Shown one piece after another: positions 9,388-16,716 of a stretch of 18,792 nucleotides of DNA. The stretch covers positions 1-18,792 of the forward strand of contig JBIQID010000056.1 in assembly GCA_044508215.1 (NCBI GenBank), written 5' to 3'. The translations under genes were made by a program, and so were the position numbers. The stretch's first letter is position 1, and each line of letters opens with the position of its first letter. Origin of the DNA: JAEZFI01 sp044508215 (lineage in GTDB: Bacteria; Actinomycetota; Acidimicrobiia; Acidimicrobiales; Microtrichaceae). The notes beneath the pieces were generated by a model that was given only the letters and a program-made list of their open reading frames with translations, ran no database searches and was not told the origin of the DNA.

Positions 9388-10608
9388 ATGGCGTTCAACC
9401 CCCTCGAGCAGCAGGGCATGCCGGTGGAGGACCAGTTCCGGTCCTGGTCGGAGCTGAACATCGACCCGCTCCCACCGCGCCCCGAGGACCCGTACACCCT
9501 CAGCCGGGTGATCCTCATGAACGGCATCGAGTTCGAGTCGGTGATGTTCTCGCACCAGTTCCACCGGCACACCGACGACCAGACGCTGCGGCGCGCGCTG
9601 GCCCTCAACCGCAGGTCCGACAACCAGCAGCAGCGGGCGGTCAACTGGCTGCTCCCCGGCGAGATGACGCCGCTCGAGACCACGATCGGCTACGAGCAGC
9701 TGGCCGTGGACCTGACCGCGTGGCTCGCCCGGAACGAACCGGACCCGAACCTCCGCCAGGCGCTCGACTTCGCGCTGCTCGAGGACTTCGACCACCTCTG
9801 GCGGTACTCGAACCTCTACGAGCTGGTCCAGGGCCGGCACGCCAGCGAGATCACCCAGCACCTCACCGAGCTGATGCCGGGCCGCCCCACGTGGGTGCAG
9901 CACCGGCACCCGTGGGACGAGCTGCGACCGCACTTCGAGACCCACACCGTGGACCCGCTGTCACGGCTGCACGTCATGACGATCGTGGCCGGCGAGCAGC
10001 AGACGCTGAACTACTACCTGAACCACGGGCCCGACTTCATGGACCCCGTCGCTCGTGCCCTCTACGTGGAGATCGCCGAGATCGAGGAGCAGCACGTGAC
10101 CCACTACGGATCGCTGCTCGACCCCCTCGACTCCTGGATCTCGAGGTGGTGCATGCACGAGTACCTCGAGGTCTACCTCTACTGGTCGTTCGCACAGCAG
10201 GAGAGCGACCCGCGGATCAAGGCGCTGTGGGAGCTGCACCTCGAGATGGAGCTGGGCCAGCTGCAGGTCGCCCTCCGGTTCCTCGAGCGGTACGAGGGCC
10301 GTGATCCGGCCGAGTTCTTCCCGCCCTCGCTCCCCGACGTGCCGCTGACCTTCGAGAGCAACAAGGACTACGTGCGGCAGGTGCTGGCGGAACAGGTCGA
10401 CCTGCACCCGGACGGCCCGCTCTACACGACCATCGACGACCTCCCGAAGGACCACCGCAGCCGGAAGTACCGCGACACGGTGAACGCCGGTGGAGTCCCG
10501 ACGGAGGAGGTCATCGAGCTGAACCAGGAGGCCAACGGCCACCAGTACCGGGACGAGACCGACGGCGAGCACCCGGTCGCCGACCTCCGCGAACCGGCTT
10601 CGGTCTGA
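9388..10608 (+). CDS. Ferritin-like diiron-fold protein, 406 residues, function unknown
   Basis: Almost wholly helical and rich in Glu, His and Tyr, with spaced metal-ligand motifs of the ferritin-like superfamily: LLEDFDHLWRY (Glu132, His136), a clear ExxH in EIAEIEEQHVTHYG (Glu233, His236), CMHEYLEVYLYW (His258, Glu259, Glu262) and ELHLEMELG (Glu282, Glu286). About twice the length of a single four-helix bundle, so it may hold two bundles, or one bundle with a long N-terminal domain. No signal peptide, so cytoplasmic. The ATG at 9388 has GAGGTG upstream. The second ferritin-like gene starts 12 nt after its stop, so the two form an operon. Possible roles are iron storage, peroxide detoxification or a diiron oxidase; the sequence does not decide. 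The conserved-looking tail after residue 340 is Asp/Glu-rich. Confidence 0.8.
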   Translation: MAFNPLEQQGMPVEDQFRSWSELNIDPLPPRPEDPYTLSRVILMNGIEFESVMFSHQFHRHTDDQTLRRALALNRRSDNQQQRAVNWLLPGEMTPLETTIGYEQLAVDLTAWLARNEPDPNLRQALDFALLEDFDHLWRYSNLYELVQGRHASEITQHLTELMPGRPTWVQHRHPWDELRPHFETHTVDPLSRLHVMTIVAGEQQTLNYYLNHGPDFMDPVARALYVEIAEIEEQHVTHYGSLLDPLDSWISRWCMHEYLEVYLYWSFAQQESDPRIKALWELHLEMELGQLQVALRFLERYEGRDPAEFFPPSLPDVPLTFESNKDYVRQVLAEQVDLHPDGPLYTTIDDLPKDHRSRKYRDTVNAGGVPTEEVIELNQEANGHQYRDETDGEHPVADLREPASV

Positions 10609-10620
10609 GAGGAGCCCGAC

Positions 10621-11328
10621 ATGACGATCGACGTGATGCACCACAACGGTGCGACCAGCAAGTCCTTCGGGTACACGAGCGTGGACCCGCGGCGTGCGGT
10701 GACCGACGAGCACCTCGCGGCGCCGTTCGAGGGCACGGGCCTCAACGGGCCGTTCGTCGCCGACCTGCTGTCGGCGATGGTGACGCACGAGCGGTGCGGC
10801 ACCCACCTCTACCGGTCCGTCTCGGGTCGCACCCTCAACCCGATGCTGAAGCGGCGCTACGAGGAGTTCGGCGACGAGACCGCGCACCACGTCGAGGTGC
10901 TCGAGCGCCTCGTCGGCGGCTGCGGCGGTGACCCGATGTACGTCAGCCCCACTGCGCGGGCGGTCCAGCGCATGGACACGGCGGCCCTCGAATCGACGTT
11001 CATGCTCGCCGGTTCCCTCGACCCGATGGTGCAGGAGATGGCGATGCTCGACGCGGTGGTCCTCGCCGAGGTGATCGACCACGCGAACTGGTCGAACCTC
11101 GCTCGGCTGGCCGCCGCCACCCCCGAAGGTCCGATCCGCGACGCGATGACGGCCGCCGTCGAGGAGGTCGAGCCGGAGGAGGACGAGCACCTCACCTGGG
11201 CGCTCGAGACGAAGGCGAAGATGACCGAGATGCAGGCCACGAGCCCCGCGATGGCGAAGGTCGGCATGTCCGTCGAGTCGCTCACCGCGGTGGTGCGCGA
11301 CATGTTCTCCTCGATGCCCGGCACCTGA
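10621..11328 (+). CDS. Ferritin-like diiron protein, 235 residues
   Basis: Shows a full classical diiron ligand set on four helices: Glu57 (HERCGTHLYRS), Glu86-x-x-His89 (EEFGDETAHHVEVLE), Glu150 (AVVLAEVIDHANW) and Glu187-x-x-His190 (EEVEPEEDEHLTWALE). This order matches ferritin/rubrerythrin-like bundles and, unlike rubrerythrin, there is no C-terminal rubredoxin CxxC. Such proteins oxidise Fe(II) or reduce peroxide. A short N-terminal stretch of about 45 residues precedes the bundle and a helical tail follows. The ATG at 10621 has GAGAGGAG upstream and follows the first ferritin-like gene by 12 nt. The two proteins differ in length and motif spacing, so this is not a simple recent duplication; they may form a complex. 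No signal peptide. Confidence 0.85.
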   Translation: MTIDVMHHNGATSKSFGYTSVDPRRAVTDEHLAAPFEGTGLNGPFVADLLSAMVTHERCGTHLYRSVSGRTLNPMLKRRYEEFGDETAHHVEVLERLVGGCGGDPMYVSPTARAVQRMDTAALESTFMLAGSLDPMVQEMAMLDAVVLAEVIDHANWSNLARLAAATPEGPIRDAMTAAVEEVEPEEDEHLTWALETKAKMTEMQATSPAMAKVGMSVESLTAVVRDMFSSMPGT

Positions 11329-11351
11329 GCACGGACCCGCCCGACCGGCCG

Positions 11352-11375
11352 CGCCGGCGAGCTGCTCGACCGGCG
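11352..11375. terminator. Bidirectional terminator hairpin
   Basis: cgccgg-cgag (11352-11361), loop ctg, ctcg-a-ccggcg (11365-11375): a 10-bp stem with one bulged A, in the 59-nt gap between the convergent ferritin-like and FAD/Rieske genes. No T-tract. Confidence 0.65.
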
Positions 11376-11387
11376 TACCCGGGCAGC

Positions 11388-12917
11388 TCAGCCGCCGTCC
11401 GGCGCGTCGTCCAGGTGGACCTCGAACCGCTCCAGCGGGGTGACCGCCGGCCCGTCGAGGACGTCGCCGTCGAGGTCGAACCGTGACCCGTGGCAGGGGC
11501 AGTCCCAGCTGCGCTCGGCGCCGTTCCAGTGCAGGGTGCAACCGAGGTGGGTGCACGTGATCGACACCGCGTGCACCTCGCCCGCCGAGTCCCGGTAGGC
11601 GCCGACCGCCTCCCCGTCGACCCGGACCAGGTCCGCGTCCCCCGGTTCGAGGTGCTCGACCGATCCCGCCCGGAGGCGACGGATGCGATCGCCGACGAAC
11701 CGCGCTCCCACCTTCACGTTCTCCTCCACGAGCGACTTCACCGCGGAGACGTCGCCGACGCGGGTGGAGTCGAAGGTCTCGTGCGCCGGCGACGTGCGGC
11801 CTGCGAGGAGGTCTGCCAGGAGCTGCGCTGCTGCGGTGCCGTTCGTGAGCCCCCACTTCCGGAAGCCCGTCGCCACGAACGTCCGCTCGGTGCGGGGCGA
11901 CCTGCCCACGTACGGGATGCCGTCGACCGTGGTGTAGTCCTGCGCGGACCACCGGTGATCGATCGACTCGACGTCGAAGTGCTGCCGCGCCCAGCGTTCG
12001 AGCTCGCCCCAGCGCCCCGGCGTGGCGGTGTCCTCGCCGGTCGGGTGGTCCTCCCCCACGACCACGAGGCCCCGCCCCTCCCCGTCGTCCCACGGCGCTG
12101 TCGACCGGGTGGGCGACCCCTCGCCGATGTGCATGCCCCGGGGAGCCTCCGACGCCAGCCGCACGGCGATGCCGTAGGCGCGCGTGGGGGTCGCCTTGGC
12201 GAAGAAGCCACCGAGGTCCACGAACGGCAGCAGGGTCGCCACCACCACCGCACCCGCGTGGACCTCGCCGCCGGCGGTGGGCACGGTCGCCCCGTCGGAC
12301 CGCTCCCGGACCGTGAGGGCGCGGCTGCGCTCGAAGATCCTGGCGCCACCCGCCGCGAGCATCGTGGTGAGCGCCGCCACGTAGCGGCCCGGGTGGATGC
12401 GCGCCTGGTCGTCGAAGCGCAGGGCCAGGTCGACCTCGAACGGCAGGTCGAGCTCGGTGGTCAGCGAGGCAGGCAGGCCGAAGCGGACCGCCAGCTCGTG
12501 CTCCGCCTCGATGCTGCCGCGGTCACCGCCCGGCAGCGCGTAGACGGACGACGAGGTCCTCGTGAAGCCGCAGTCGGTGCCCGACGCCTCCGCGAGCGAC
12601 TCGACGAGGCCGATCGCCTCCTGGTTCGCCAGGGCGTAGCTGCGGGCCCGCTCCTCACCGTGCTCCTCGACCAGGCCCTGGAGGGCGAGGGTGTGCTGTG
12701 AGGTGACCTTTCCCGTCGTGTTGCCGGTGGTGCCCCGACCGAGCCGCCCTCCTTCGAGGAGCACGACATCGGCGCCGTCGCGTTGGAGGAGCAGCGCGGT
12801 GGTGAGCCCGGTGATCCCTCCGCCGACCACGCAGACGTCGGCCGAGACCTCGCCATCCAGGTCGGCGAACGACGGGACGTCGGCCGTCGCCAGCCACACG
12901 GAACGGTGCTCGGACAT
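11388..12917 (-). CDS. FAD-dependent oxidoreductase with C-terminal Rieske [2Fe-2S] domain
   Basis: 509 residues in two modules. Residues about 25-400 form a DAO-type FAD oxidoreductase: the dinucleotide motif VVGGGITGLTTALLLQRDGA with Glu at the end of strand 2 (LLEGGRLGRGTTGNTTGKV), and the C-terminal FAD motif FVATGFRKWGLTNGTAAAQ. Residues about 425-505 form a Rieske domain with Cys455-x-His457 (CTHLGC) and Cys473-x2-His476 (CPCHGS), 15 residues apart. Similar fusions are known in databases as FAD-dependent oxidoreductase/Rieske proteins without a settled substrate; the Rieske centre probably passes electrons to or from the flavin. The ATG at 12917 has GGGAGG 5 nt upstream; the much longer open frame upstream has no homology. 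No signal peptide or Tat motif. Faces the ferritin-like operon, which suggests a shared redox or iron theme only by position. Confidence 0.92.
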   Translation of the reverse strand: MSEHRSVWLATADVPSFADLDGEVSADVCVVGGGITGLTTALLLQRDGADVVLLEGGRLGRGTTGNTTGKVTSQHTLALQGLVEEHGEERARSYALANQEAIGLVESLAEASGTDCGFTRTSSSVYALPGGDRGSIEAEHELAVRFGLPASLTTELDLPFEVDLALRFDDQARIHPGRYVAALTTMLAAGGARIFERSRALTVRERSDGATVPTAGGEVHAGAVVVATLLPFVDLGGFFAKATPTRAYGIAVRLASEAPRGMHIGEGSPTRSTAPWDDGEGRGLVVVGEDHPTGEDTATPGRWGELERWARQHFDVESIDHRWSAQDYTTVDGIPYVGRSPRTERTFVATGFRKWGLTNGTAAAQLLADLLAGRTSPAHETFDSTRVGDVSAVKSLVEENVKVGARFVGDRIRRLRAGSVEHLEPGDADLVRVDGEAVGAYRDSAGEVHAVSITCTHLGCTLHWNGAERSWDCPCHGSRFDLDGDVLDGPAVTPLERFEVHLDDAPDGG

Positions 12918-13032
12918 CAGGCCTCCCTGCCGGCGCGGGCCGCGGCGGCCCGACGCAGAGGGCGGCGACGTGGCTGCGCCGCCCCTCCCCTCCTCCCCGC
13001 CGCAACGGCCCGTAGACGACCGGCGGGCGCGG

Positions 13033-13059
13033 GTTCTGCCCCATCCGGGTGTCGGGTAG
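13033..13059 (+). promoter_or_regulatory. SigB/F-type promoter of the degenerate anti-sigma gene
   Basis: GTTC (13033-13036), a 17-nt spacer and GGGTAG (13054-13059), the same layout as before the ferritin-like genes and the sigma gene. It lies 72-84 nt before the likely starts. Confidence 0.5.
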
Positions 13060-13131
13060 CGCGGAGTGAGCCCTGAGCCCGGGAGGCACCATGGCTGCAG
13101 CTGCACACCTGCCCCGCCGGCGGAGCGCAGG

Positions 13132-13575
13132 TTGACCGGGACCGTGTCCTCGGTCCCCACCGATCCGGAGGCGAACCACGAGGAGCACTCGGTACACCTC
13201 GACGTACCGTGCGTGTCGGGCTCGCTGGCGCTCCTGCGGATGGCCATGGTGACGGTCCTGTCGGAAGCCGGGGCGACGATGACCGAGCTGGACTCGGGCC
13301 GGTTCGCGGTGAGCGAGCTCTGCAGCCTCGCCGTCGACGCCGCAGGAGGGAGTGGCCGGCTGGCGGTCACCATCCGACCCGCTCCGCACAGCGTCCGGTT
13401 GGACGGGGAGAGCACCTGGGGGTGCAGGGACGTGGCCCCTTCGAGCTTCGTGACCACGTTGCTCGACGACATGATGGTCGAGTGGTCGGCCTCCACCGGC
13501 GACCGCTGCCGCTTCCATGCGGTGGTGCCCGTCACGCGCCCGCCGTCCCCGCGAGACCTCGGCCTTCACGGCTGA
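13132..13575 (+). CDS. RsbW-like anti-sigma domain protein with degenerate ATP-binding site
   Basis: About 147 residues. The layout resembles an HATPase_c_2 anti-sigma factor: an N-terminal strand (HLDVPCVSGSLALLRMAMV), a helix with the N-box position (RFAVSELCSLAVDAA), a beta-hairpin (LAVTIRPAPHSVRLDG) and a final helix and strand. The key residues are lost: the N-box Asn is Leu66 (Glu62-L-C-S-Leu66), and no DxGxG or GxGL glycine box exists. It therefore probably cannot bind ATP or phosphorylate, but might still bind a sigma factor or STAS protein. It is convergent with the sigma gene, 57 nt apart. Start uncertain: TTG 13132 has GGAG at a 6-nt spacing; GTG 13144 is next; GTG 13066 gives an unlikely N-terminus. 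The assignment rests on fold-like pattern, not strong identity. Confidence 0.65.
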   Translation: MTGTVSSVPTDPEANHEEHSVHLDVPCVSGSLALLRMAMVTVLSEAGATMTELDSGRFAVSELCSLAVDAAGGSGRLAVTIRPAPHSVRLDGESTWGCRDVAPSSFVTTLLDDMMVEWSASTGDRCRFHAVVPVTRPPSPRDLGLHG

Positions 13576-13586
13576 CGCGCGACGTC

Positions 13587-13613
13587 CACCCACGAACGAA
13601 CAGGTTCGGGGTG
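13587..13613. terminator. Bidirectional terminator hairpin between the anti-sigma-like and sigma genes
   Basis: caccc-a-cgaac (13587-13597), loop gaacag, gttcg-gggtg (13604-13613): ten base pairs with one bulged A, centred in the convergent gap. No T-tract. The long stem makes it the best terminator candidate in the window. Confidence 0.7.
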
Positions 13614-13632
13614 CGGAGGCTTTCGAGGGGGG

Positions 13633-14388
13633 TCAGCCCACCTCGGCCGGTTCGAGGCCACCGGCTTCGCGGAGGCGCTCGATGCCCATGCGCAGCATCC
13701 GCGACATGTAGGACTGGCTGACCCCGTACCGGCTGGCGAGGTCTGCCTGCGACCGCCCCCCGAAGTAGCGCAGCATCAGCAGCTCGCGCGTCTCGGGGTC
13801 GACGCGCTCGAGCGCCCGCTGCAGCCACAACCGATCGGTGCAGTGCTCGAGGCTGTGGTCCTCGGTGGCCGGCTCGAACCAGGCGCGGCGGCCGTCGGCC
13901 TCGGCGTCGGGGTCGGCGCCGTGGCGGCATTCGGCCACCTCGAGCGCCTCGAGCACGTCCTCCTCCTCCCAACCCAGGTCCTCGGCCAGCTCGGCGATCG
14001 TGGGCGACCGGCTGAGGCGGCAGGTCAGCTCGTCGGCCACCCGCCGCACCCGCAGGTGGGCGTCGTGGAGCCGTCGGGGAGGACGGACCAGCCAGGTGCG
14101 GTCGCGCAGGTAGCGCTTGCACTCGCCCTCGACGGTCCGGTCGGCGAACGTCGCGAACGACGCCCCCTTCGACGCGTCGAAGCGGCTCACCAGGCGGAGG
14201 ATCGCGAGCATGCCGACCTGTCGCAGGTCGTCGGCCTCGACACCGGGGCGGCGGAAGCGGGTGGCGTGGTGGTCGGCGATGTAGCTGTACCGCCCCACGA
14301 TGCGGTCACGTGCTGCCACCGAACCGGTGTCCCAGTACGCACGGAAGAGGCGTTCCTCCTCCGACCTCGTCGGCCTCGTCACAGCCAT
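13633..14388 (-). CDS. SigB/SigF/SigG-family RNA polymerase sigma factor
   Basis: 251 residues, the size of general-stress sigma factors. Region 2 runs from about residue 10 to 85 (RFRRPGVEADDLRQVGMLA, DASKGASFATFADRTVEGE), region 3 from about 95 to 160 (RSPTIAELAEDLGWEEEDV), and region 4 from about 190 to 245 with the helix-turn-helix SQADLASRYGVSQSYMSRML. There is no long region 1 or extracytoplasmic-type architecture. This group is controlled by RsbW/RsbV partner switching, and kinases, a phosphatase and a STAS protein occur nearby. The ATG at 14388 lacks a strong Shine-Dalgarno (GGGGG is 14-18 nt upstream). A GTTT-N17-GGGTAG promoter stands 60 nt before it, which suggests self-activation. 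Which target promoters it reads in vivo is inferred. Confidence 0.93.
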   Translation of the reverse strand: MAVTRPTRSEEERLFRAYWDTGSVAARDRIVGRYSYIADHHATRFRRPGVEADDLRQVGMLAILRLVSRFDASKGASFATFADRTVEGECKRYLRDRTWLVRPPRRLHDAHLRVRRVADELTCRLSRSPTIAELAEDLGWEEEDVLEALEVAECRHGADPDAEADGRRAWFEPATEDHSLEHCTDRLWLQRALERVDPETRELLMLRYFGGRSQADLASRYGVSQSYMSRMLRMGIERLREAGGLEPAEVG

Positions 14389-14448
14389 TCGTCCATCTCG
14401 ACCCCCTGACGCAGCGCGTCCCGTCCACCACCACTTGACATGGCCGCC

Positions 14449-14475
14449 CTACCCACGTCAACCCCTCGTCCAAAC
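14449..14475 (-). promoter_or_regulatory. SigB/F-type, probably autoregulatory promoter of the sigma gene
   Basis: On the minus strand GTTT (14475-14472), a 17-nt spacer and GGGTAG (14454-14449). This is the best match in the window to the SigF/SigB consensus GTTT...GGGTA and lies 60 nt before the sigma start codon, giving a leader of about 53 nt. Confidence 0.6.
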
Positions 14476-14524
14476 ACTGGCCGGGTCGCGCGGGCACCCG
14501 GGGCCGGGGCGGGCGCGGGGCGGG

Positions 14525-14553
14525 GTGACAGTTCCGCGGACCCGGGTTAGGGT
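14525..14553 (+). promoter_or_regulatory. Sigma-A-like promoter of the STAS-methyltransferase genes
   Basis: GTGACA (14525-14530), a 17-nt spacer and TAGGGT (14548-14553) fit TTGACA/TANNNT in actinomycetes. The predicted start near 14560 leaves about 39 nt of leader with GGGAGG before the ATG at 14599. Confidence 0.45.
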
Positions 14554-14598
14554 CGAACCAGCCCATCCGCCAGGGGGCGTGGATCGGGAGGTTCACCC

Positions 14599-14997
14599 AT
14601 GACCGCGACGGAGCACCGCTGGATCGCTGCACCCGGCGACGCGGTCCCGGGCGGCGAACGCAGTTCGGCCTCAGCGCTCGACGCGCTCGTCTCGGACTCC
14701 GCGGGTGCGCCGGTCGTCGAGCTCTCCGGCGAGATCGACCTCCACACCCGCCACGTGCTGCAGGAAGCGCTGCGGACGGTCGACGCGGACTCCCCGGTGG
14801 TGATCGACCTCACCGATGTCACCTTCATGGACTCTGCGGGCCTCCAGGTGCTGCTCACCACCCGGCGGCGCGCGGCGGTAACGATCCGGGGCGCCCGCCC
14901 GTTCGTGCACCGTGTGTTCGAGCTCGCCGGGCTCGACCAGCTGTTCTGCTTCGACGACGACCCGCCCGCGGGCGGAGCCCCGGAGCCGCCTCGCTGA
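14599..14997 (+). CDS. STAS-domain anti-anti-sigma factor (RsbV/SpoIIAA type)
   Basis: 132 residues. The STAS domain covers about 35-120: VVELSGEIDLHTRHVLQEAL, then VVIDLTDVTFMDSAGLQVLL with the phosphorylatable Ser79 in DSAGL. Unphosphorylated antagonists of this type bind an RsbW kinase and release the sigma factor; kinase phosphorylates this serine and a SpoIIE phosphatase removes the phosphate. Ahead of the domain is a variable stretch of about 34 residues, and a Pro/Asp-rich tail follows. The ATG at 14599 has GGGAGG 8-9 nt upstream. The gene is divergent from the sigma factor, with about 210 nt between them. Its stop overlaps the methyltransferase start as TGATG. The sigma factor it serves is probably the neighbouring one, an inference from position. 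Confidence 0.93.
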   Translation: MTATEHRWIAAPGDAVPGGERSSASALDALVSDSAGAPVVELSGEIDLHTRHVLQEALRTVDADSPVVIDLTDVTFMDSAGLQVLLTTRRRAAVTIRGARPFVHRVFELAGLDQLFCFDDDPPAGGAPEPPR

Positions 14998-15644
14998 TGG
15001 CGGTGCCCGACGGCGCACCCGTGCGCAACATCGAGTTCGGTGGCCACCTGATCGAGTTCGACGATCGGGTGCTGGAGCCGCGTCCGTGGACCTTCCTCCA
15101 GAGCCGCTGGGGAGCGGACATCGCTGCCGACGCGGCGCCTGGCCCCATGCTCGAGCTGTGCGCCGGTGCCGGCCAGATCGGGCTGGTGGCCGCGGTCCTC
15201 GCCGGTCGAGACCTTGTGCAGGTGGACGTGGACCCGGTGGCGTGCAGCTACGCACGCGGCAACGCCGCCCGGGCGGGGTGGGCCGATCGCGTGGAGGTGC
15301 GGTGCGCGCCGGTGGACGAGGCCCTCGCGCCGGACGAGAGGTTCCCGGTGGTGCTCGCCGACCCTCCCTACGTGCCGAGCGACCAGATCGGCCGCTACCC
15401 GGACGACCCGATCGCAGCGATCGACGGCGGCCCCGACGGCCTGGCGCTGGTCCGCAGCTGCCTGGCGGTGGCGTCGTCGGCGCTGGCCGACGGGGGCTCG
15501 ATCCTCCTTCAGCTCTGGGGGGTCCACCAGGTCGACGAGATCACCGAGCTGCCCTCCGACCTCGCCGTGGTGGAGGTCCGGTCGCACGACGACACGAGGG
15601 CCGTCGCGCACCTCAGCCGTGTGAACCAGGTGACCCCTGGGTAA
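14997..15644 (+). CDS. Class I SAM-dependent methyltransferase, HemK/PrmC-like
   Basis: 215 residues. Rossmann-fold SAM site: motif I LELCAGAGQIG (53-63), the acidic residue of motif II at Asp79 (VQVDVDP), and the catalytic-type motif ADPPYVPSD (about 121-129). The (N/D)PPY motif marks enzymes that methylate planar amide or amino nitrogens, for example PrmC acting on Gln of release factors, or RsmC and N6-adenine methylases. The protein lacks the N-terminal domain of true PrmC (about 280 residues), so the substrate is open. Translation is coupled to the STAS gene by a 1-nt TGATG overlap, which is unusual for a housekeeping methyltransferase. There is no separate Shine-Dalgarno. A haem-oxygenase-like gene follows after 10 nt. 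Confidence 0.87.
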   Translation: MAVPDGAPVRNIEFGGHLIEFDDRVLEPRPWTFLQSRWGADIAADAAPGPMLELCAGAGQIGLVAAVLAGRDLVQVDVDPVACSYARGNAARAGWADRVEVRCAPVDEALAPDERFPVVLADPPYVPSDQIGRYPDDPIAAIDGGPDGLALVRSCLAVASSALADGGSILLQLWGVHQVDEITELPSDLAVVEVRSHDDTRAVAHLSRVNQVTPG

Positions 15645-15654
15645 CCCACGGGCC

Positions 15655-16716
15655 ATGTGGCCAACTGAACGATCCACCACTGACCGTGAGGACGGTCGTC
15701 GCAACCGCCGCCTGGCGCGCGAGCCCCTCTCCCACCGCCTCGGCGCTGCGCTCGACACCGCGGTGGCCTCGGGATCCACCACGGCACTCGAGGGGCTGGA
15801 CCAGCTCCGGGCCACCGACGAGCGGGACGAGCTGGCCACGCTGCTCGCCATCCACGACCTCTCCATGGCCCCGCTGTGGACCACCCACGGGCGCGAGCGG
15901 TTCGCGGGCCACCCCGCCGTCGCGGCGCTGAAGTGGCGCCTCGAAGGGGCGTTCATCGAGCGGCTCGAAGCCCGGACCGCGGCGTTCGAGGTCAGCGTCG
16001 ACGACCCGGTGGCAGCGGTGCGGCGCATCGCCGCGGCCGACCTCGTCCCCGAGGTCTACGAGTGGCTGGCCGACGACGCGACGTGGACGCAGCTGGTCGA
16101 CTTCCTCACGCTCGAGGGCGGCCCCGACGCCGGGTTCGACGACCTGGTGGCGCTCAGCCAGGTGGGGCTCCGGAACGGGCCCAAGGTCACGATGGGCGCC
16201 AACTACTGGGACGAGATGGGATGCGGTGACCTCTCTGCCGTCCACACGGTGCTCCACGATCGCCTCGTGGAGGCGATCGACATGCCGCGGCTGCCTCGCG
16301 AGGCGCTGCCGGTGAGCGCACTCGAACGGACCGCGCTCGGCGGGCTGCTCGGCACCAACCACGGTCTCCAGCCCGAGGCGCTCGGGGCGTTCGGGCTGAT
16401 CGAGCTGCAGGCCGGGCCACGGTGCCGCGCTGTCGTCCGGGCGCTCCGCCGCCTCGACGCTCCGGAGGACGCGCTGCCGTTCTACGAGGAGCACGCCGTG
16501 GCCGACCCCCGCCACGGCAAGGAGTGGCTCGACCAGGTGATCGCCCCCCTGTGCGAGGAGCACCCCGCCTGGGGGGTCCGCATCGTGCAGGGGGCGCTGT
16601 GGCGCCACGAGGTGAACCGGCGGTTCTTCGTCGAGGCCCACCAGCGGTGCTCGGGGGCGGACGCCTCGCCCGCCGGTGCCGACGGCACCGCGCAGCGAGA
16701 CCTCGTCAGCCGCTGA
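15655..16716 (+). CDS. Iron-containing redox enzyme, haem-oxygenase-like fold (PF14518-like)
   Basis: 353 residues, helical throughout, with the pattern I recall for the 'iron-containing redox enzyme' (Haem_oxygenas_2) family: LTLEGGPDAGFDDLVALSQ (Glu154, Asp163), KVTMGANYWDEMGCGD (Asp186, Glu187), VHTVLHDRL (His197, His201) and WRHEVNRRFF near the end. Members of this superfamily (CADD, SznF, UndA relatives) use a diiron or non-haem iron site for oxygen chemistry; the substrate here is unknown. An Arg-rich N-terminus of about 28 residues precedes the fold. The ATG at 15655 lies 10 nt after the methyltransferase stop, and GGGTAA stands 10 nt before it; no Shine-Dalgarno. The 3' end overlaps the convergent DUF488 gene by 11 nt. 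Confidence 0.85.
   Translation: MWPTERSTTDREDGRRNRRLAREPLSHRLGAALDTAVASGSTTALEGLDQLRATDERDELATLLAIHDLSMAPLWTTHGRERFAGHPAVAALKWRLEGAFIERLEARTAAFEVSVDDPVAAVRRIAAADLVPEVYEWLADDATWTQLVDFLTLEGGPDAGFDDLVALSQVGLRNGPKVTMGANYWDEMGCGDLSAVHTVLHDRLVEAIDMPRLPREALPVSALERTALGGLLGTNHGLQPEALGAFGLIELQAGPRCRAVVRALRRLDAPEDALPFYEEHAVADPRHGKEWLDQVIAPLCEEHPAWGVRIVQGALWRHEVNRRFFVEAHQRCSGADASPAGADGTAQRDLVSR

Noticed and set aside
9961..11320. Long minus-strand frame opposite both ferritin-like genes
   Set aside because: His/Arg/Val-rich shadow. The plus strand has ribosome sites, ExxH motifs and proper codon bias.
13593..13608. cgaacgaacaggttcg as a second LexA box
   Set aside because: Half sites are 6 nt apart instead of 4 and it lies between convergent 3' ends; better read as a terminator stem.
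15637..15647. tgggtaaccca dyad at the end of the methyltransferase gene
   Set aside because: Too short for a terminator and explained by the stop codon context; kept only as the GGGTAA element before the next gene.
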